Assembly: GCA_017465905.1 (NCBI GenBank)
Contig: JAFTVE010000026.1
Span: 1-64,000 of the forward strand
Length of the DNA: 64,000 nucleotides
Source of the DNA: Bacteroidaceae bacterium
Lineage (GTDB): Bacteria; Bacteroidota; Bacteroidia; Bacteroidales; Bacteroidaceae
Direction: 5' to 3'
Positions 16,757 through 25,400 of the stretch are shown piece after piece (positions within the stretch are counted from its first letter, which is position 1; each line of letters starts with the position of its first letter). The notes under the pieces were generated by a model. That model worked only from the letters and a program-made list of their open reading frames with translations. It had not been told where the DNA came from and did not search any database. Position numbers and translations under genes: made by a program.

Positions 16757-19700
16757 ATGATTATGAAGAATATTCGAGTGGGACTGGATATAGGGTCCAC
16801 GACGTTGAAAGCGATAGCCATTGATGATAGCGCGAAGCCGCTGTTTACCTACTATGAGCGTCATAATGCCGATGTGCTGGGGCGCATGGAGCACTGCTTC
16901 GGGCAGCTGCGCCAGAAACTGGGTGAGGAGGTGCAGTACAGCATTTGCCTCACCGGCTCTGTGGCCATGGGCGTGGCCGAGCGCCAAGGACTGGACTTCG
17001 TGCAGGAAGTGGTGGCGGCTGCAGAGTATGTGAAGCACTGCCATCCCGAGGTGGCCACGGTGATTGATATCGGCGGCGAGGATGCCAAAATTGTGCTCTT
17101 CGAGCAGGGCAGGGCGAAAGATCTGCGCATGAACGGCAACTGTGCCGGCGGTACGGGTGCCTTCATCGACCAGATGGCAGTGCTGCTCGATGTGGATGTG
17201 GCAGCACTGGATGCGCTGGCACGTGAGGCCACGCAGACCTATGCCATCGCCTCGCGCTGTGGCGTATTCTGCAAGACCGACATACAGAACCTCATCGCCA
17301 AGAATGCGGCGAAGAGCGATATCGCTGCCTCCATCTTCCGTGCCGTGACGGTGCAGACGGTGTCGACTCTTGCCCACGGCTGCGAGCTGCGGGCGCCAAT
17401 GATGCTGGTGGGCGGTCCGCTCACCTTCATACCCTCGCTGCGCAAGTCGTTCATCGACTTCCTCCACTTGAGCGAATCCGACATCATACTTCCCGAAGAG
17501 GGTGCCCTCATACCGGCTTGGGGTGCAGCACTCAAGGCCTCCCCTAACCCCTCCCAAGGAGGGGGACTTAGTTCCGCGATTACTGAATCACCCCTCCTTG
17601 GGAGGGGTAGGGGGGAGGCCCCAGGCTCACTTCAGCCAATATTTACTTCCAAGTCCGACTACGATGCGTGGCGCACCAAGGCCGACAGCTGTGCCATGCG
17701 CACTGCGGCGTGGAAGCACGATGGCGAGCAGACTATATATATAGGTATAGACTCGGGCAGCACCACCACGAAGATTGTGGCGCTCACTCCCGAGCGCGAG
17801 CTGCTCTACACCTACTACCGCGTGAACCGTGGCAATCCCATCGCCACGGTGGTGGAGGGACTGCGCCGACTCGACGGAGAGGCACAGGCACGTGGCGTAC
17901 GTCTACGTGTAGTAGGGTGCTGTACTACAGGCTATGGCGAGGACCTCATCAAGGCGGCCATGCGAGCCGAGCACGGCATCATAGAGACCATGGCGCACTA
18001 TATGGCGGCGGCGTACCTCACGCCCGACGTGTCGTTTATCCTCGACATCGGCGGACAGGACATGAAGGCTATCTTCGTGGACCAGGGCATCATCAACCGC
18101 ATCGAAATCAATGAGGCCTGCTCCTCGGGCTGCGGCTCCTTCATTGCAGCTTTTGCACAATCGTTGGGCTACACGCTCGAGCACTTTGCCCACGAGGCCT
18201 GCATCGCCGAGCACCCCTGCGACCTCGGCACACGCTGCACCGTATTCATGAACTCGAAGGTGAAGCAGAAGCTCCGCGAGGGGGCTACCGTGGCCGACAT
18301 CGCTGCGGGGCTCTCCTACTCGGTGGTGAAGAACTGTCTCTTCAAGGTGCTGCGCCTCACCGACACCGCCGTGCTGGGCGACCACATCGTGGTGCAGGGA
18401 GGCACGATGAAGAACGACTCGGTGGTGCGTGCCTTCGAACTTCTCACCGGCAAGTCTGTGCTACGTAGCAACACGCCCGAGCTGATGGGTGCCGTAGGCT
18501 GTGCCCTTTACGCCATTGCCCATGCCTCGGGCACCACAATATGGCTCGACGAACTCCTCGACACCTGCAGCTACACCACGCGCCAGTCGCAATGTCACGG
18601 GTGCGAAAACCAGTGCCTCATACAGCGCTATACCTTTGCAAATGGCGCCCGCTACGTGTCGGGAAACCGTTGCGAACGCATCTATACCAATGGCGCCACA
18701 GCCGTGGAGAAGGGGCGCAATGCGTATGAGGAGAAGAGGAGTTTATTGTGGAAGGATAATTCTCAATTTTCAATTCTCAATTCTCAATTAAAAATCGGTC
18801 TTCCCCGCTGCCTCAACCTCTTCGAGGAGTACCCCTTCTGGCATGCGCTGTTCACGGCGTGTGGCATAGAAGTAGTGCTGTCATCGCCCTCCGACTATGG
18901 GCGCTACGAGCGGGTGGCACGGCAGATCATGTCCGACAACATCTGCTTCCCAGCCAAGCTGGCCCATGCACATGTGCAGGAACTGGTTGATAGGAAGGTC
19001 GACCGCGTGTTCATGCCCTTCGTGGTGTATGAGCGCTCGCGGGGCGAGCAGAACAGCTACAACTGCCCCGTGGTGACGGGTTACTCGCAGGTGATCAAGA
19101 GCGTGCAGACCACCGATGTGCCCATCGATGCACCGGTGTTCTCCTTTAAGGATGAAAAGACACTCTACCGCCAGTGTCGCCGCTACCTGTTGGAGCTCGG
19201 AGTAGACGAGAGTTGCATACGCAGTGCATTCGCCGAGGCCATCAAGGCACAGGAGGACTATGAGCACGAAGTGGTGGAGATAAACCGCCGCATCTATGCC
19301 GAGGCACTGGAACTGGGCCGCCCCGTCATCCTGCTTGCCGGACGCCCTTACCATACCGACCCGCTAATACAGCACCAACTCTCCGACGTGGCAGCCTCTT
19401 TAGGTGCCTATGTCATCACCGAAGATATAGCCCGTGAGCTCGATGTGCCCATGGACGAGACTCATATCCTGGCCCAGTGGTCGTTCCCTAACCGCATTGT
19501 GCGTGCTGCCAAATGGGCGGTGGAGCAACCTGTGGATATACTCTCCATGCAGATTACCTCCTTCGGCTGCGGCCCCGACGCCTTCTTCCTCGACGAGATT
19601 GCCACCTTCCTTGCCCGTCACGGTAAGGCACTCACCCTCATCAAGGTAGACGACGTGAACAATGTGGGTTCGCTCAAGCTGCGTATACGCTCTGCGTTGC

Positions 19701-20986
19701 AGAGTAGGGAACAGGTGGCTTCCCTCCAGGACAAGCCTGTGAAGGTGGCTGCTCCCTTCACCACCAGCCGAAGATTTACCAAGGATGAGCGCCACCGCAA
19801 GGTGTTGGCACCCTTCTTCACCCCCTTCATTTCGCCCCTGCTGCCCAAACTGTTTGGCTTGGCGGGGTACGATGTAGATATATTGCCCGTGAGTGACAAG
19901 GTGTCCGACGAGTGGGGACTCAAGTATGCCAACAACGAAGTGTGCTACCCCGCTACGCTCGTCATCGGCGACATCGTGAAGGCCTTCAAGGAGCACCGCT
20001 ACGACCCCAAGAACACGGCTGTGGCTATGTCGCAGACGGGCGGACAATGCCGCGCCAGCAACTACGTGCCCATGATCAAGAGTGCGCTCGTGCAGATGGG
20101 TCTAGAGGAGGTACCCGTCATCTCCTTCGCCATGACCGACAGCATACAGAACGACCAGCCCGGATTTACAATTCCCTGGGCCAAGGTCATCCGTGTGGCC
20201 ATAGCGGCCGTGCTGTGCAGCGATGCCATTGCCAAGATGTACTATGCCGCCGTGGTGCGCGAGACCCGTCAGGGTGAGGCTGCACGCCTGCGCGACCACT
20301 ATATTGCCCTGTTAGGCAGGGCTGTAGAGCACAATAACCCCGACCGCCTCTATGCCACACTTGGTGAGGCGGCACGCGACTTCGATGCCATCTGTCAGGA
20401 CAAGCACTGCCCTAAGGTTGGTGTGGTGGGCGAGATATTGCTCAAGTTTCACCCCTATGCCCAGCGCGGTGTCACCGACTGGCTCGTGGAGCGCGGCATC
20501 GAGGTATTGCCTCCGCTGATGACCGAGTTTTTCCTCGAGACCTTCGTCAACAAGGAGGCTCGCCGCGAGGCACTCATCGACACCTCCACCGTCTCACCTA
20601 TTATATATAAGTGGGCCTACAGCTACCTGCGCCGACAGATGCGCCGTGCAGACAAACTCTGCGCTTCCTTCCGCTACTACCATCCCTTCCACGACATCTT
20701 CGACATCGCTCACGAGGCCAGCCATGTCATCAACCTCAACACCCAGTTTGGCGAGGGATGGCTGCTCCCCGCCGAGGTCATCGGTGCCGTGCGCAGTGGC
20801 GCCACCCATGTGGTGAGCCTGCAGCCCTTCGGTTGCATAGCCAACCATATCGTGTGTCGTGGTGTGGAAAATAAGCTCAAACGCTACCTGCCCGAGCTCA
20901 ATCTGCTCTCGCTCGACTTTGACAGCAACGTGAGCGAGGTCAACGTGGTGAACCGTCTGCTGCTCTTCGTGGAGGACTTGGAGTGA
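16757..20986 (+). CDS. giant acyl-CoA dehydratase activase (BcrA/BadF ATPase x2 + DUF2229-type dehydratase domain) with two in-frame repeat insertions
   Basis: About 1409 residues combining two ASKHA ATPase modules like the activators of 2-hydroxyacyl-CoA dehydratases and benzoyl-CoA reductase. Module 1 starts at VGLDIGSTTLKAIAI (res ~6) with GNCAGGTGAFIDQMA; module 2 starts near res 328 (IGIDSGSTTTKIVAL) with INEACSSGCGSFIAAFA. A Cys cluster CHGCENQC lies near 613-620, followed by the DUF2229/HgdB-like part (SDNICFPAKLAHAHV; FGCGPDAFF; NNEVCYPATLVIGDIVKAF; QTGGQCRASNYVP). These anaerobic proteins use ATP to drive low-potential electron transfer through Fe-S clusters; the physiological substrate here is unknown. 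Residues ~261-288 and ~667-680 are repeat-derived insertions between domains. The TTG at 16754 is a poor start; 16757 or 16763 is preferred. Confidence 0.88.
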   Translation: MIMKNIRVGLDIGSTTLKAIAIDDSAKPLFTYYERHNADVLGRMEHCFGQLRQKLGEEVQYSICLTGSVAMGVAERQGLDFVQEVVAAAEYVKHCHPEVATVIDIGGEDAKIVLFEQGRAKDLRMNGNCAGGTGAFIDQMAVLLDVDVAALDALAREATQTYAIASRCGVFCKTDIQNLIAKNAAKSDIAASIFRAVTVQTVSTLAHGCELRAPMMLVGGPLTFIPSLRKSFIDFLHLSESDIILPEEGALIPAWGAALKASPNPSQGGGLSSAITESPLLGRGRGEAPGSLQPIFTSKSDYDAWRTKADSCAMRTAAWKHDGEQTIYIGIDSGSTTTKIVALTPERELLYTYYRVNRGNPIATVVEGLRRLDGEAQARGVRLRVVGCCTTGYGEDLIKAAMRAEHGIIETMAHYMAAAYLTPDVSFILDIGGQDMKAIFVDQGIINRIEINEACSSGCGSFIAAFAQSLGYTLEHFAHEACIAEHPCDLGTRCTVFMNSKVKQKLREGATVADIAAGLSYSVVKNCLFKVLRLTDTAVLGDHIVVQGGTMKNDSVVRAFELLTGKSVLRSNTPELMGAVGCALYAIAHASGTTIWLDELLDTCSYTTRQSQCHGCENQCLIQRYTFANGARYVSGNRCERIYTNGATAVEKGRNAYEEKRSLLWKDNSQFSILNSQLKIGLPRCLNLFEEYPFWHALFTACGIEVVLSSPSDYGRYERVARQIMSDNICFPAKLAHAHVQELVDRKVDRVFMPFVVYERSRGEQNSYNCPVVTGYSQVIKSVQTTDVPIDAPVFSFKDEKTLYRQCRRYLLELGVDESCIRSAFAEAIKAQEDYEHEVVEINRRIYAEALELGRPVILLAGRPYHTDPLIQHQLSDVAASLGAYVITEDIARELDVPMDETHILAQWSFPNRIVRAAKWAVEQPVDILSMQITSFGCGPDAFFLDEIATFLARHGKALTLIKVDDVNNVGSLKLRIRSALQSREQVASLQDKPVKVAAPFTTSRRFTKDERHRKVLAPFFTPFISPLLPKLFGLAGYDVDILPVSDKVSDEWGLKYANNEVCYPATLVIGDIVKAFKEHRYDPKNTAVAMSQTGGQCRASNYVPMIKSALVQMGLEEVPVISFAMTDSIQNDQPGFTIPWAKVIRVAIAAVLCSDAIAKMYYAAVVRETRQGEAARLRDHYIALLGRAVEHNNPDRLYATLGEAARDFDAICQDKHCPKVGVVGEILLKFHPYAQRGVTDWLVERGIEVLPPLMTEFFLETFVNKEARREALIDTSTVSPIIYKWAYSYLRRQMRRADKLCASFRYYHPFHDIFDIAHEASHVINLNTQFGEGWLLPAEVIGAVRSGATHVVSLQPFGCIANHIVCRGVENKLKRYLPELNLLSLDFDSNVSEVNVVNRLLLFVEDLE
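17536..17620. repeat. 85-bp MITE-like inverted repeat inserted in frame in the activase gene
   Basis: GGCCTCCCC…CCCAAGGAGGGG at 17536-17564 is mirrored by CCCCTCCTTGGGAGGGG…GGGAGGCC at 17591-17620 around ~25 bases. The reverse complement of the right arm matches the repeat flanking the DUF559 domain (53114-53160) at about 44 of 47 positions, including the inner GGGGTGATTCAG and ATCGCGGA. It encodes ~28 residues (…PNPSQGGGLSSAITESPLLGRGRGEAP…) and keeps the frame. Confidence 0.85.
18758..18795. repeat. AATTCTC-type microrepeat embedded in the activase gene
   Basis: Four imperfect units of CAATT(C/T)T run in frame and encode NSQFSILNSQLK just ahead of the conserved IGLPRCLNLFEEYPF segment. Confidence 0.7.
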
Positions 20987-21107
20987 TAGCATGTCCTCTG
21001 CATGAGAGGAAGTCGCTGCTTAATTTTTTCATTGCAGCCTTTGGCTATGAGAGGGGTTTTGTGTATCTTCGCGGACAGATTTAGAATTTTGAACGATATA
21101 AATACGA

Positions 21108-21491
21108 ATGACAATGAAGAAGCAAATCAACACAGCAGCTGCTCCGGCAGCTATCGGCCCCTATAGCCAGGCTATTGAGGCCAACGGAATCGTTTTTGTG
21201 AGCGGTCAGCTCCCCATTGACCCCGCTACAGGCGCTTTTGCCGAGGGCGGTATCAAGGAACTTACTCGTCAGTCGCTTACCAATATGAAGGCAATCCTTG
21301 CTGAGGCTGGTCTGACTATGGCCAATGTAGTGAAGACTACTGTATTCCTCGCCGATATGGCCGACTTTGCTGAAATGAACGAGGTGTATGCCTCTTTCTT
21401 TGAGGGTGTTTGCCCTGCCCGCTCAGCTGTGGCTGTGAAGACACTTCCTAAGGAGGCTCGCGTAGAGATTGAGTGCATCGCTGTGCGATAA
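21108..21491 (+). CDS. ridA: RidA-family reactive imine/enamine deaminase
   Basis: 127-residue trimeric YjgF/RidA protein that hydrolyses reactive 2-aminoacrylate-type intermediates from PLP enzymes. The whole family signature is present: PAAIGPYSQAIEANGIVFVSGQLPIDP…, TNMKAILAEAGLTMANVVKTTVFLADMADFAEMNEVYA and the ligand-binding PARSAVAVKTLPKEARVEIECIAVR. Start is the ATG at 21108 (a second is at 21114). It stands alone after the activase gene and ends in a strong terminator. Confidence 0.95.
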   Translation: MTMKKQINTAAAPAAIGPYSQAIEANGIVFVSGQLPIDPATGAFAEGGIKELTRQSLTNMKAILAEAGLTMANVVKTTVFLADMADFAEMNEVYASFFEGVCPARSAVAVKTLPKEARVEIECIAVR

Positions 21492-21504
21492 ACTTAGCCG
21501 AAGA

Positions 21505-21546
21505 AAAAAGCAATAGCCGAGGACTTCTCCTCGGCTATTGCTTTTT
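21505..21546. terminator. strong bidirectional terminator between ridA and the GH127 gene
   Basis: A perfect 19-bp stem, 21505-21523 with 21528-21546, a CTTC tetraloop, a T5 run on the plus strand and an equivalent T5 run on the minus strand. It lies between convergent genes. Confidence 0.95.
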
Positions 21547-21559
21547 AAATTATGAATCC

Positions 21560-24490
21560 TCATTTCTCCATCTCCTTCTTCAGCTGTGTGGTCGCTTTCT
21601 GTATCATGTCGTGTGTACCACTACCGTCGCCCACGTAGCTCACCACCATGTCGGCATAGTCGATAGCCTTCTGCAGGTCGCTGCTGCGGCTCGGGTGGCG
21701 CTGCTTGGCGCGGGTGATGAGGGGGAGTAGCTCGCTCAGGTCTTCCAGCTCGGCCAGGTTGCCGGGGCGCATGGTGTTGATGGCTGCGTTCAAATTGACA
21801 ATTGACAATTGACAATTGACAATCAGGTCCTCGGGCAGACTGCTGATTTCTCTGTCACCAATAACCTTTATCAAACTGTCGGCTGCGGCATACTGCTCCA
21901 TCAGTCGAGCATATCCGTGGGGTGCCCAAGGTGCGTGGTCGGGTACCTTCACCGTCATGGCATGCCAGTCTTCCTGTGCCTTCTTGCGCTCGGCAACGAC
22001 AAGCATCAGCGCCTGCAGTTCCTTGATGTCGGCACCGCCACTCACCTGACTGCCAGTGCGGGCAATGCGCAGGTAGTGTGTCTGGTTGCGGTCGAGGGCA
22101 TAGTCGGGGATGAAGGTGCGCTCGCCCACGGTGAGCGTATAGAGGTTGCCGTGTGTACCGCTCTCTGTGGTGGGGCGGTTGGCAATCACGTTGCCCAGGT
22201 CGCTGTCGAGCGTCACGGTAGCATCGGCCCAGTTGTCGATACCTGTAGTACCCATGGCCAAGGGACCATACATCAGTGTACCTGTCCACATGGGAGCAAA
22301 CGGGGTGTTGGTCTCGTTGGGTGCGGTAGCGGCAGTGGTCATGCGGTCGGGACCGTAGTTGACGTGCTTGGTGAAGGGGAGGTGTACCTCTACTACATCG
22401 CCCTTCTTCCACTTGCGGGCAGGGATGGTCACATAGCTGCAGGGTGCATAGTCGGCTGCTACCTCTTCGCCATTGAGTGTCACTTTCACGCCTTCGGTAG
22501 CCCAGTAGGGGATGCGGAGCTTCATGGCAAACTTTCCACGCCCCTTGGCGATGCGTATGGTGCTGTGCTCGGCTGGCCATGTGCACTCCTGCTCCAGGGT
22601 GATACCCTGCTCGTCCCACTCGGCCACTGAGGGGAGGTAGAGTCCTACCCAGATGCAGTCGTCAGAGGTGAAGTAGGCTGCCTCCTGATACTTGACATGG
22701 TTTTCCGAACCTGTACCGCCACAGCAGCTCTCCTGCGGTGTGCGGTTACCCCAAGGCTTCGAGGCGTTCAGTCCCACGGCATAGTGGTAGGTGGTGAGGT
22801 AGTGCTCGGGGTGGAGCGAACCTACAATCTGATTATAGAGTACGCGCTCGTAGTAGTCCATGTAGCGTGCGTCGTCGGGGTTGAAGCTGTTGAGGTCCTT
22901 CGTCAGCTTGGCCAGGTTGTAGGCACAGCAAGTCTCATTCAGCGTGGGGTTGGGGCACATCTCGCGACGGTGGTTCATATACACGTTGGTGTTCATGCTC
23001 AGCACCTGTGTGTAGGGCTGGCGGAACATCTCACCGTTTCCCACACCGCCCATGGCGTAGCTGTAGCGGCCCTGTACCATGCCCCAGAAGTTCTCGGCAA
23101 TGTTGTGGTAGTAAGGGTTGCCGTTACCACGGAAGCTGCGCAGCGCACTCGTGATCTTGGGTATATGCTGGTTGGCGTGGCGTGTGCGTATGTCGTCGAT
23201 GTTGCGCGACAGAGGTTCGTAGAACGCAGGTGAGTCAAAGAAGTTGGATGCTTCGAGCAGGCGCTCCTTTTCCACGGGGTCTTTTACCATCTCTGACAGG
23301 CGTGCCAGCGACTCGCCCGTACCGCCATCCTCACCGGCGATATACATGTTCCACATCTCGTAGCGGTTGCCCGGTGTGGCGCGGCGCTCTTCGCGGGTGC
23401 CGTCGGTCTTCACGTAGGTGCGGTAGTGCAGACGGTTCCAAATCCACAGACCCATGTCCTTGGCTATGAGCAGTGCCTTGGCAGCCACCTTCTTGTCGTC
23501 CACGTAGGTGGCGATGTCGATGAGTCCGGCCAGCTGCTTGTGTATAGAGTAGTAGGGCGCCCATACCCAAGCCTCGTTGTTGTAGCCGCGGTACATCTCG
23601 ATGAGTGCAGGGTGATGGGCGGGGATAGCGTTGATGTATCCGTAGCCATACTTCTCCCACTCCTTCTTGTGCTGGTCAAATGCTTCCCAGGTACCCTTCA
23701 TCTCGCGCAACTCCTCCTCGGGGGCAAAGTCGCGAGCCTCCCAGTAGCGGCCCAGCTCCTCGTTCCACACGAAGGTGCGCTCCTGGCACATGCGCAGTTC
23801 GTCTACCATGCGCTTCACGCGAGAGAGCAACTCGGCCTTCTGTTCCTTGTCGGTAGCGCTGGCATAGGCGAAGGCCAGGGCCGACATGTAGTGACCCGAG
23901 CCATGACCCTTGAGCTTCGTGGTGGGCGAGTCCCATCCGTCCGATACGGTGTAGCCCTCGGTAGGCAATCCGTAGGTGTCGCGGTAGTTGTACAGCTGCT
24001 GTGTCACGTCCCACGAGAGTATCTCGCGTATGGCGAGGTCGCGGTTCGAGGTGAGGCGGTTGTCGCCCGTGAGGCGCACCTTGTCGAGCGGTATAGGCTC
24101 GGCCACGGGCACGTTCGACGGCACCTTGTAAGCCTCGGGGCTCACGCGCACCTTAGCTGTGATGGGGTAGCCGTTGGGCGTAGTGTCGTCACCCGTGACG
24201 AATCCCTCCACGGTGTAGCTCTTGCCGGCGGGGTAGCGTGCTGCATCGGCCTGCTCCTGCTCGGTAGCCAGGGCTGCATTGCTCCAGCGCACCTGACGAT
24301 AGGCCTGTGTGCCATCGCTATAGGTCACCAGCAGCTGGTAGGGAAGGCGCGGAGCCGTACCCACGGGGCAGCTCACGCTCACGGGTTCCACTTTCGTGAT
24401 TGTTCTCTGTGCATCCTGTGCGGTGGCATGGCCTGCAGTAGTGAACATAGCAGCCATGCAACCAGAAAAAATCAGTTGGCGTATCTTCAT
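21560..24490 (-). CDS. secreted beta-L-arabinofuranosidase-type glycoside hydrolase (GH127/GH146-like, DUF1680 fold)
   Basis: 976 residues with a signal peptide (MKIRQLIFSGCMAAMFTTAGHATA), a beta-rich N-terminal region (~30-125), then the (alpha/alpha)6 barrel. Family motifs include GHGSGHYMSALAFAYASA, YINAIPAHH, ANQHIPKITSALR, and two vicinal-Cys motifs NETCCAYN (C521/C522) and QESCCGGTGSENH (C589/C590), matching the cysteine-dependent zinc active site of GH127/GH146. It would release L-arabinofuranose from plant arabinans or glycoproteins. Residues near 890-900 (VNCQLSIVNLNA) come from a microrepeat in a C-terminal helical tail. No SusC/D genes adjoin it. Exact family number needs alignment. 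Confidence 0.88.
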   Translation of the reverse strand: MKIRQLIFSGCMAAMFTTAGHATAQDAQRTITKVEPVSVSCPVGTAPRLPYQLLVTYSDGTQAYRQVRWSNAALATEQEQADAARYPAGKSYTVEGFVTGDDTTPNGYPITAKVRVSPEAYKVPSNVPVAEPIPLDKVRLTGDNRLTSNRDLAIREILSWDVTQQLYNYRDTYGLPTEGYTVSDGWDSPTTKLKGHGSGHYMSALAFAYASATDKEQKAELLSRVKRMVDELRMCQERTFVWNEELGRYWEARDFAPEEELREMKGTWEAFDQHKKEWEKYGYGYINAIPAHHPALIEMYRGYNNEAWVWAPYYSIHKQLAGLIDIATYVDDKKVAAKALLIAKDMGLWIWNRLHYRTYVKTDGTREERRATPGNRYEMWNMYIAGEDGGTGESLARLSEMVKDPVEKERLLEASNFFDSPAFYEPLSRNIDDIRTRHANQHIPKITSALRSFRGNGNPYYHNIAENFWGMVQGRYSYAMGGVGNGEMFRQPYTQVLSMNTNVYMNHRREMCPNPTLNETCCAYNLAKLTKDLNSFNPDDARYMDYYERVLYNQIVGSLHPEHYLTTYHYAVGLNASKPWGNRTPQESCCGGTGSENHVKYQEAAYFTSDDCIWVGLYLPSVAEWDEQGITLEQECTWPAEHSTIRIAKGRGKFAMKLRIPYWATEGVKVTLNGEEVAADYAPCSYVTIPARKWKKGDVVEVHLPFTKHVNYGPDRMTTAATAPNETNTPFAPMWTGTLMYGPLAMGTTGIDNWADATVTLDSDLGNVIANRPTTESGTHGNLYTLTVGERTFIPDYALDRNQTHYLRIARTGSQVSGGADIKELQALMLVVAERKKAQEDWHAMTVKVPDHAPWAPHGYARLMEQYAAADSLIKVIGDREISSLPEDLIVNCQLSIVNLNAAINTMRPGNLAELEDLSELLPLITRAKQRHPSRSSDLQKAIDYADMVVSYVGDGSGTHDMIQKATTQLKKEMEK
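21796..21826. repeat. TTGACAA-type microrepeat embedded in the GH127-like gene
   Basis: Four tandem units of TTGACAA (as in AATTGACAATTGACAATTG) lie in frame and encode NCQLSIVN near the enzyme's C-terminus. Confidence 0.7.
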
Positions 24491-24680
24491 AGTATGTCTA
24501 TTGTTATGATTATTTTATATATACTGCAAAGTAAATAAAAAAAGTTGAGTGTGCCATTATCTTGGGGTGAAAAAATGCAGCCCCAGCGAAGTCGCTCTGC
24601 CTAAATCGCTACTGCCCATGGCAAGAATGCATTGTATGTTTCTTGTTCCATAGCCTTAGTTTTCCCTGATTCTATCCACC

Positions 24681-24916
24681 AGGGAAAACGCATTATAAAA
24701 ATATTCCCGTTTCACGCAGCTTTTTTGTCTCACGCGAATCTCGCAAATCACGCGAAAACGCATCATTTCACTCGCGTTTGCCATCCGGACGGCTACATAC
24801 GAGCGATAGCGATGTATGATTTTGCGAGATTTGCGAGATTCGCGTGAGATAATCATGTCAAATAGAGGATATAAACAGGATATTTCAATGGGAAGAAATT
24901 ATAATGCGTTTACCCT
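24681..24916. repeat. nested inverted repeats (possible MITE or degenerate element)
   Basis: Inner arms: 24728-24749 and 24828-24849 are exact 22-bp reverse complements (TCTCACGCGAATCTCGCAAA…). Outer arms: 24681-24708 and 24890-24916 are imperfect inverted copies around ACGCATTATAA. The loop includes the GCCATCCGGACGGC core (~24779-24792) found elsewhere in the window, and a small CATAC…GTATG hairpin. Confidence 0.75.
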
Positions 24917-24940
24917 GTTCTATCCACCGTCTTGTGTTAC

Positions 24941-25020
24941 CGTTCGCGAACGACCGCGCTGTTCTTCGCGAACGACCGCGCTGCCCTTCGCGAAGCTCCG
25001 CGCTGCTCTTCGCGAACGGC
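24941..25020. repeat. 22-bp tandem array with TTCGCGAA palindromes
   Basis: Units start at 24941, 24962, 24984 and 25006 (period 22, last one partial), consensus TTCTTCGCGAACGACCGCGC plus TG. Units are contiguous, so it is not a CRISPR array. Confidence 0.8.
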
Positions 25021-25354
25021 AAATAAGTTGACACTACCCAAATCGTCCGATTCATAGTGCGTTTATGAGAAAACGAGCCTTTGGTTTTGCCAATCTCTTA
25101 GAGGTTAATCCACTTTCAACCTGAACTCCCTGCCAAGGGGTGTGAACTGTTTTTGTGTACATCGTTATTCACGATAATTTAGTGACTTATGTTCACAATG
25201 ATAACCGTCCATACCTCGTACTTACTTTTTTTTAGACATGACTTTTCGTGAAACGTAGTTCGCCGCCCGCAGGGGACAAAGGCAATTATCATAAATAATT
25301 CGTAAATTTAATCTTGCTTGCAAGATAGAAATTAGGCTGCACCTCAGAAAAATA

Positions 25355-25394
25355 CAAGTAAACTTGCTTTTTCATTCGGTTTGCACTAATTTTG
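25355..25394 (+). promoter_or_regulatory. promoter of the candidate structured RNA
   Basis: TTG (25364-25366) and TAATTTTG (25387-25394) with a 20-base spacer fit the Bacteroidetes consensus. The small palindrome CAAGT-AA-ACTTG (25355-25366) overlaps the upstream element and could be an operator. Confidence 0.7.
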
Positions 25395-25400
25395 TCACGA

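Larger units (their letters stand above)
24491..25386. other. ~0.9-kb repeat-rich intergenic region
   Basis: No supported gene. It contains nested inverted repeats (24681-24916), a 22-bp tandem array (24941-25020), the hairpin ATCTTGC-TT-GCAAGAT (25311-25326) and the start of the ncRNA promoter. Composition shifts from the GC-rich left neighbour to AT-rich, marking the left boundary of the HEPN/BspA island. Confidence 0.7.

Noticed and set aside
24941-25020. CRISPR array reading of the TTCGCGAA repeats
   Set aside because: Contiguous tandem units without spacers.
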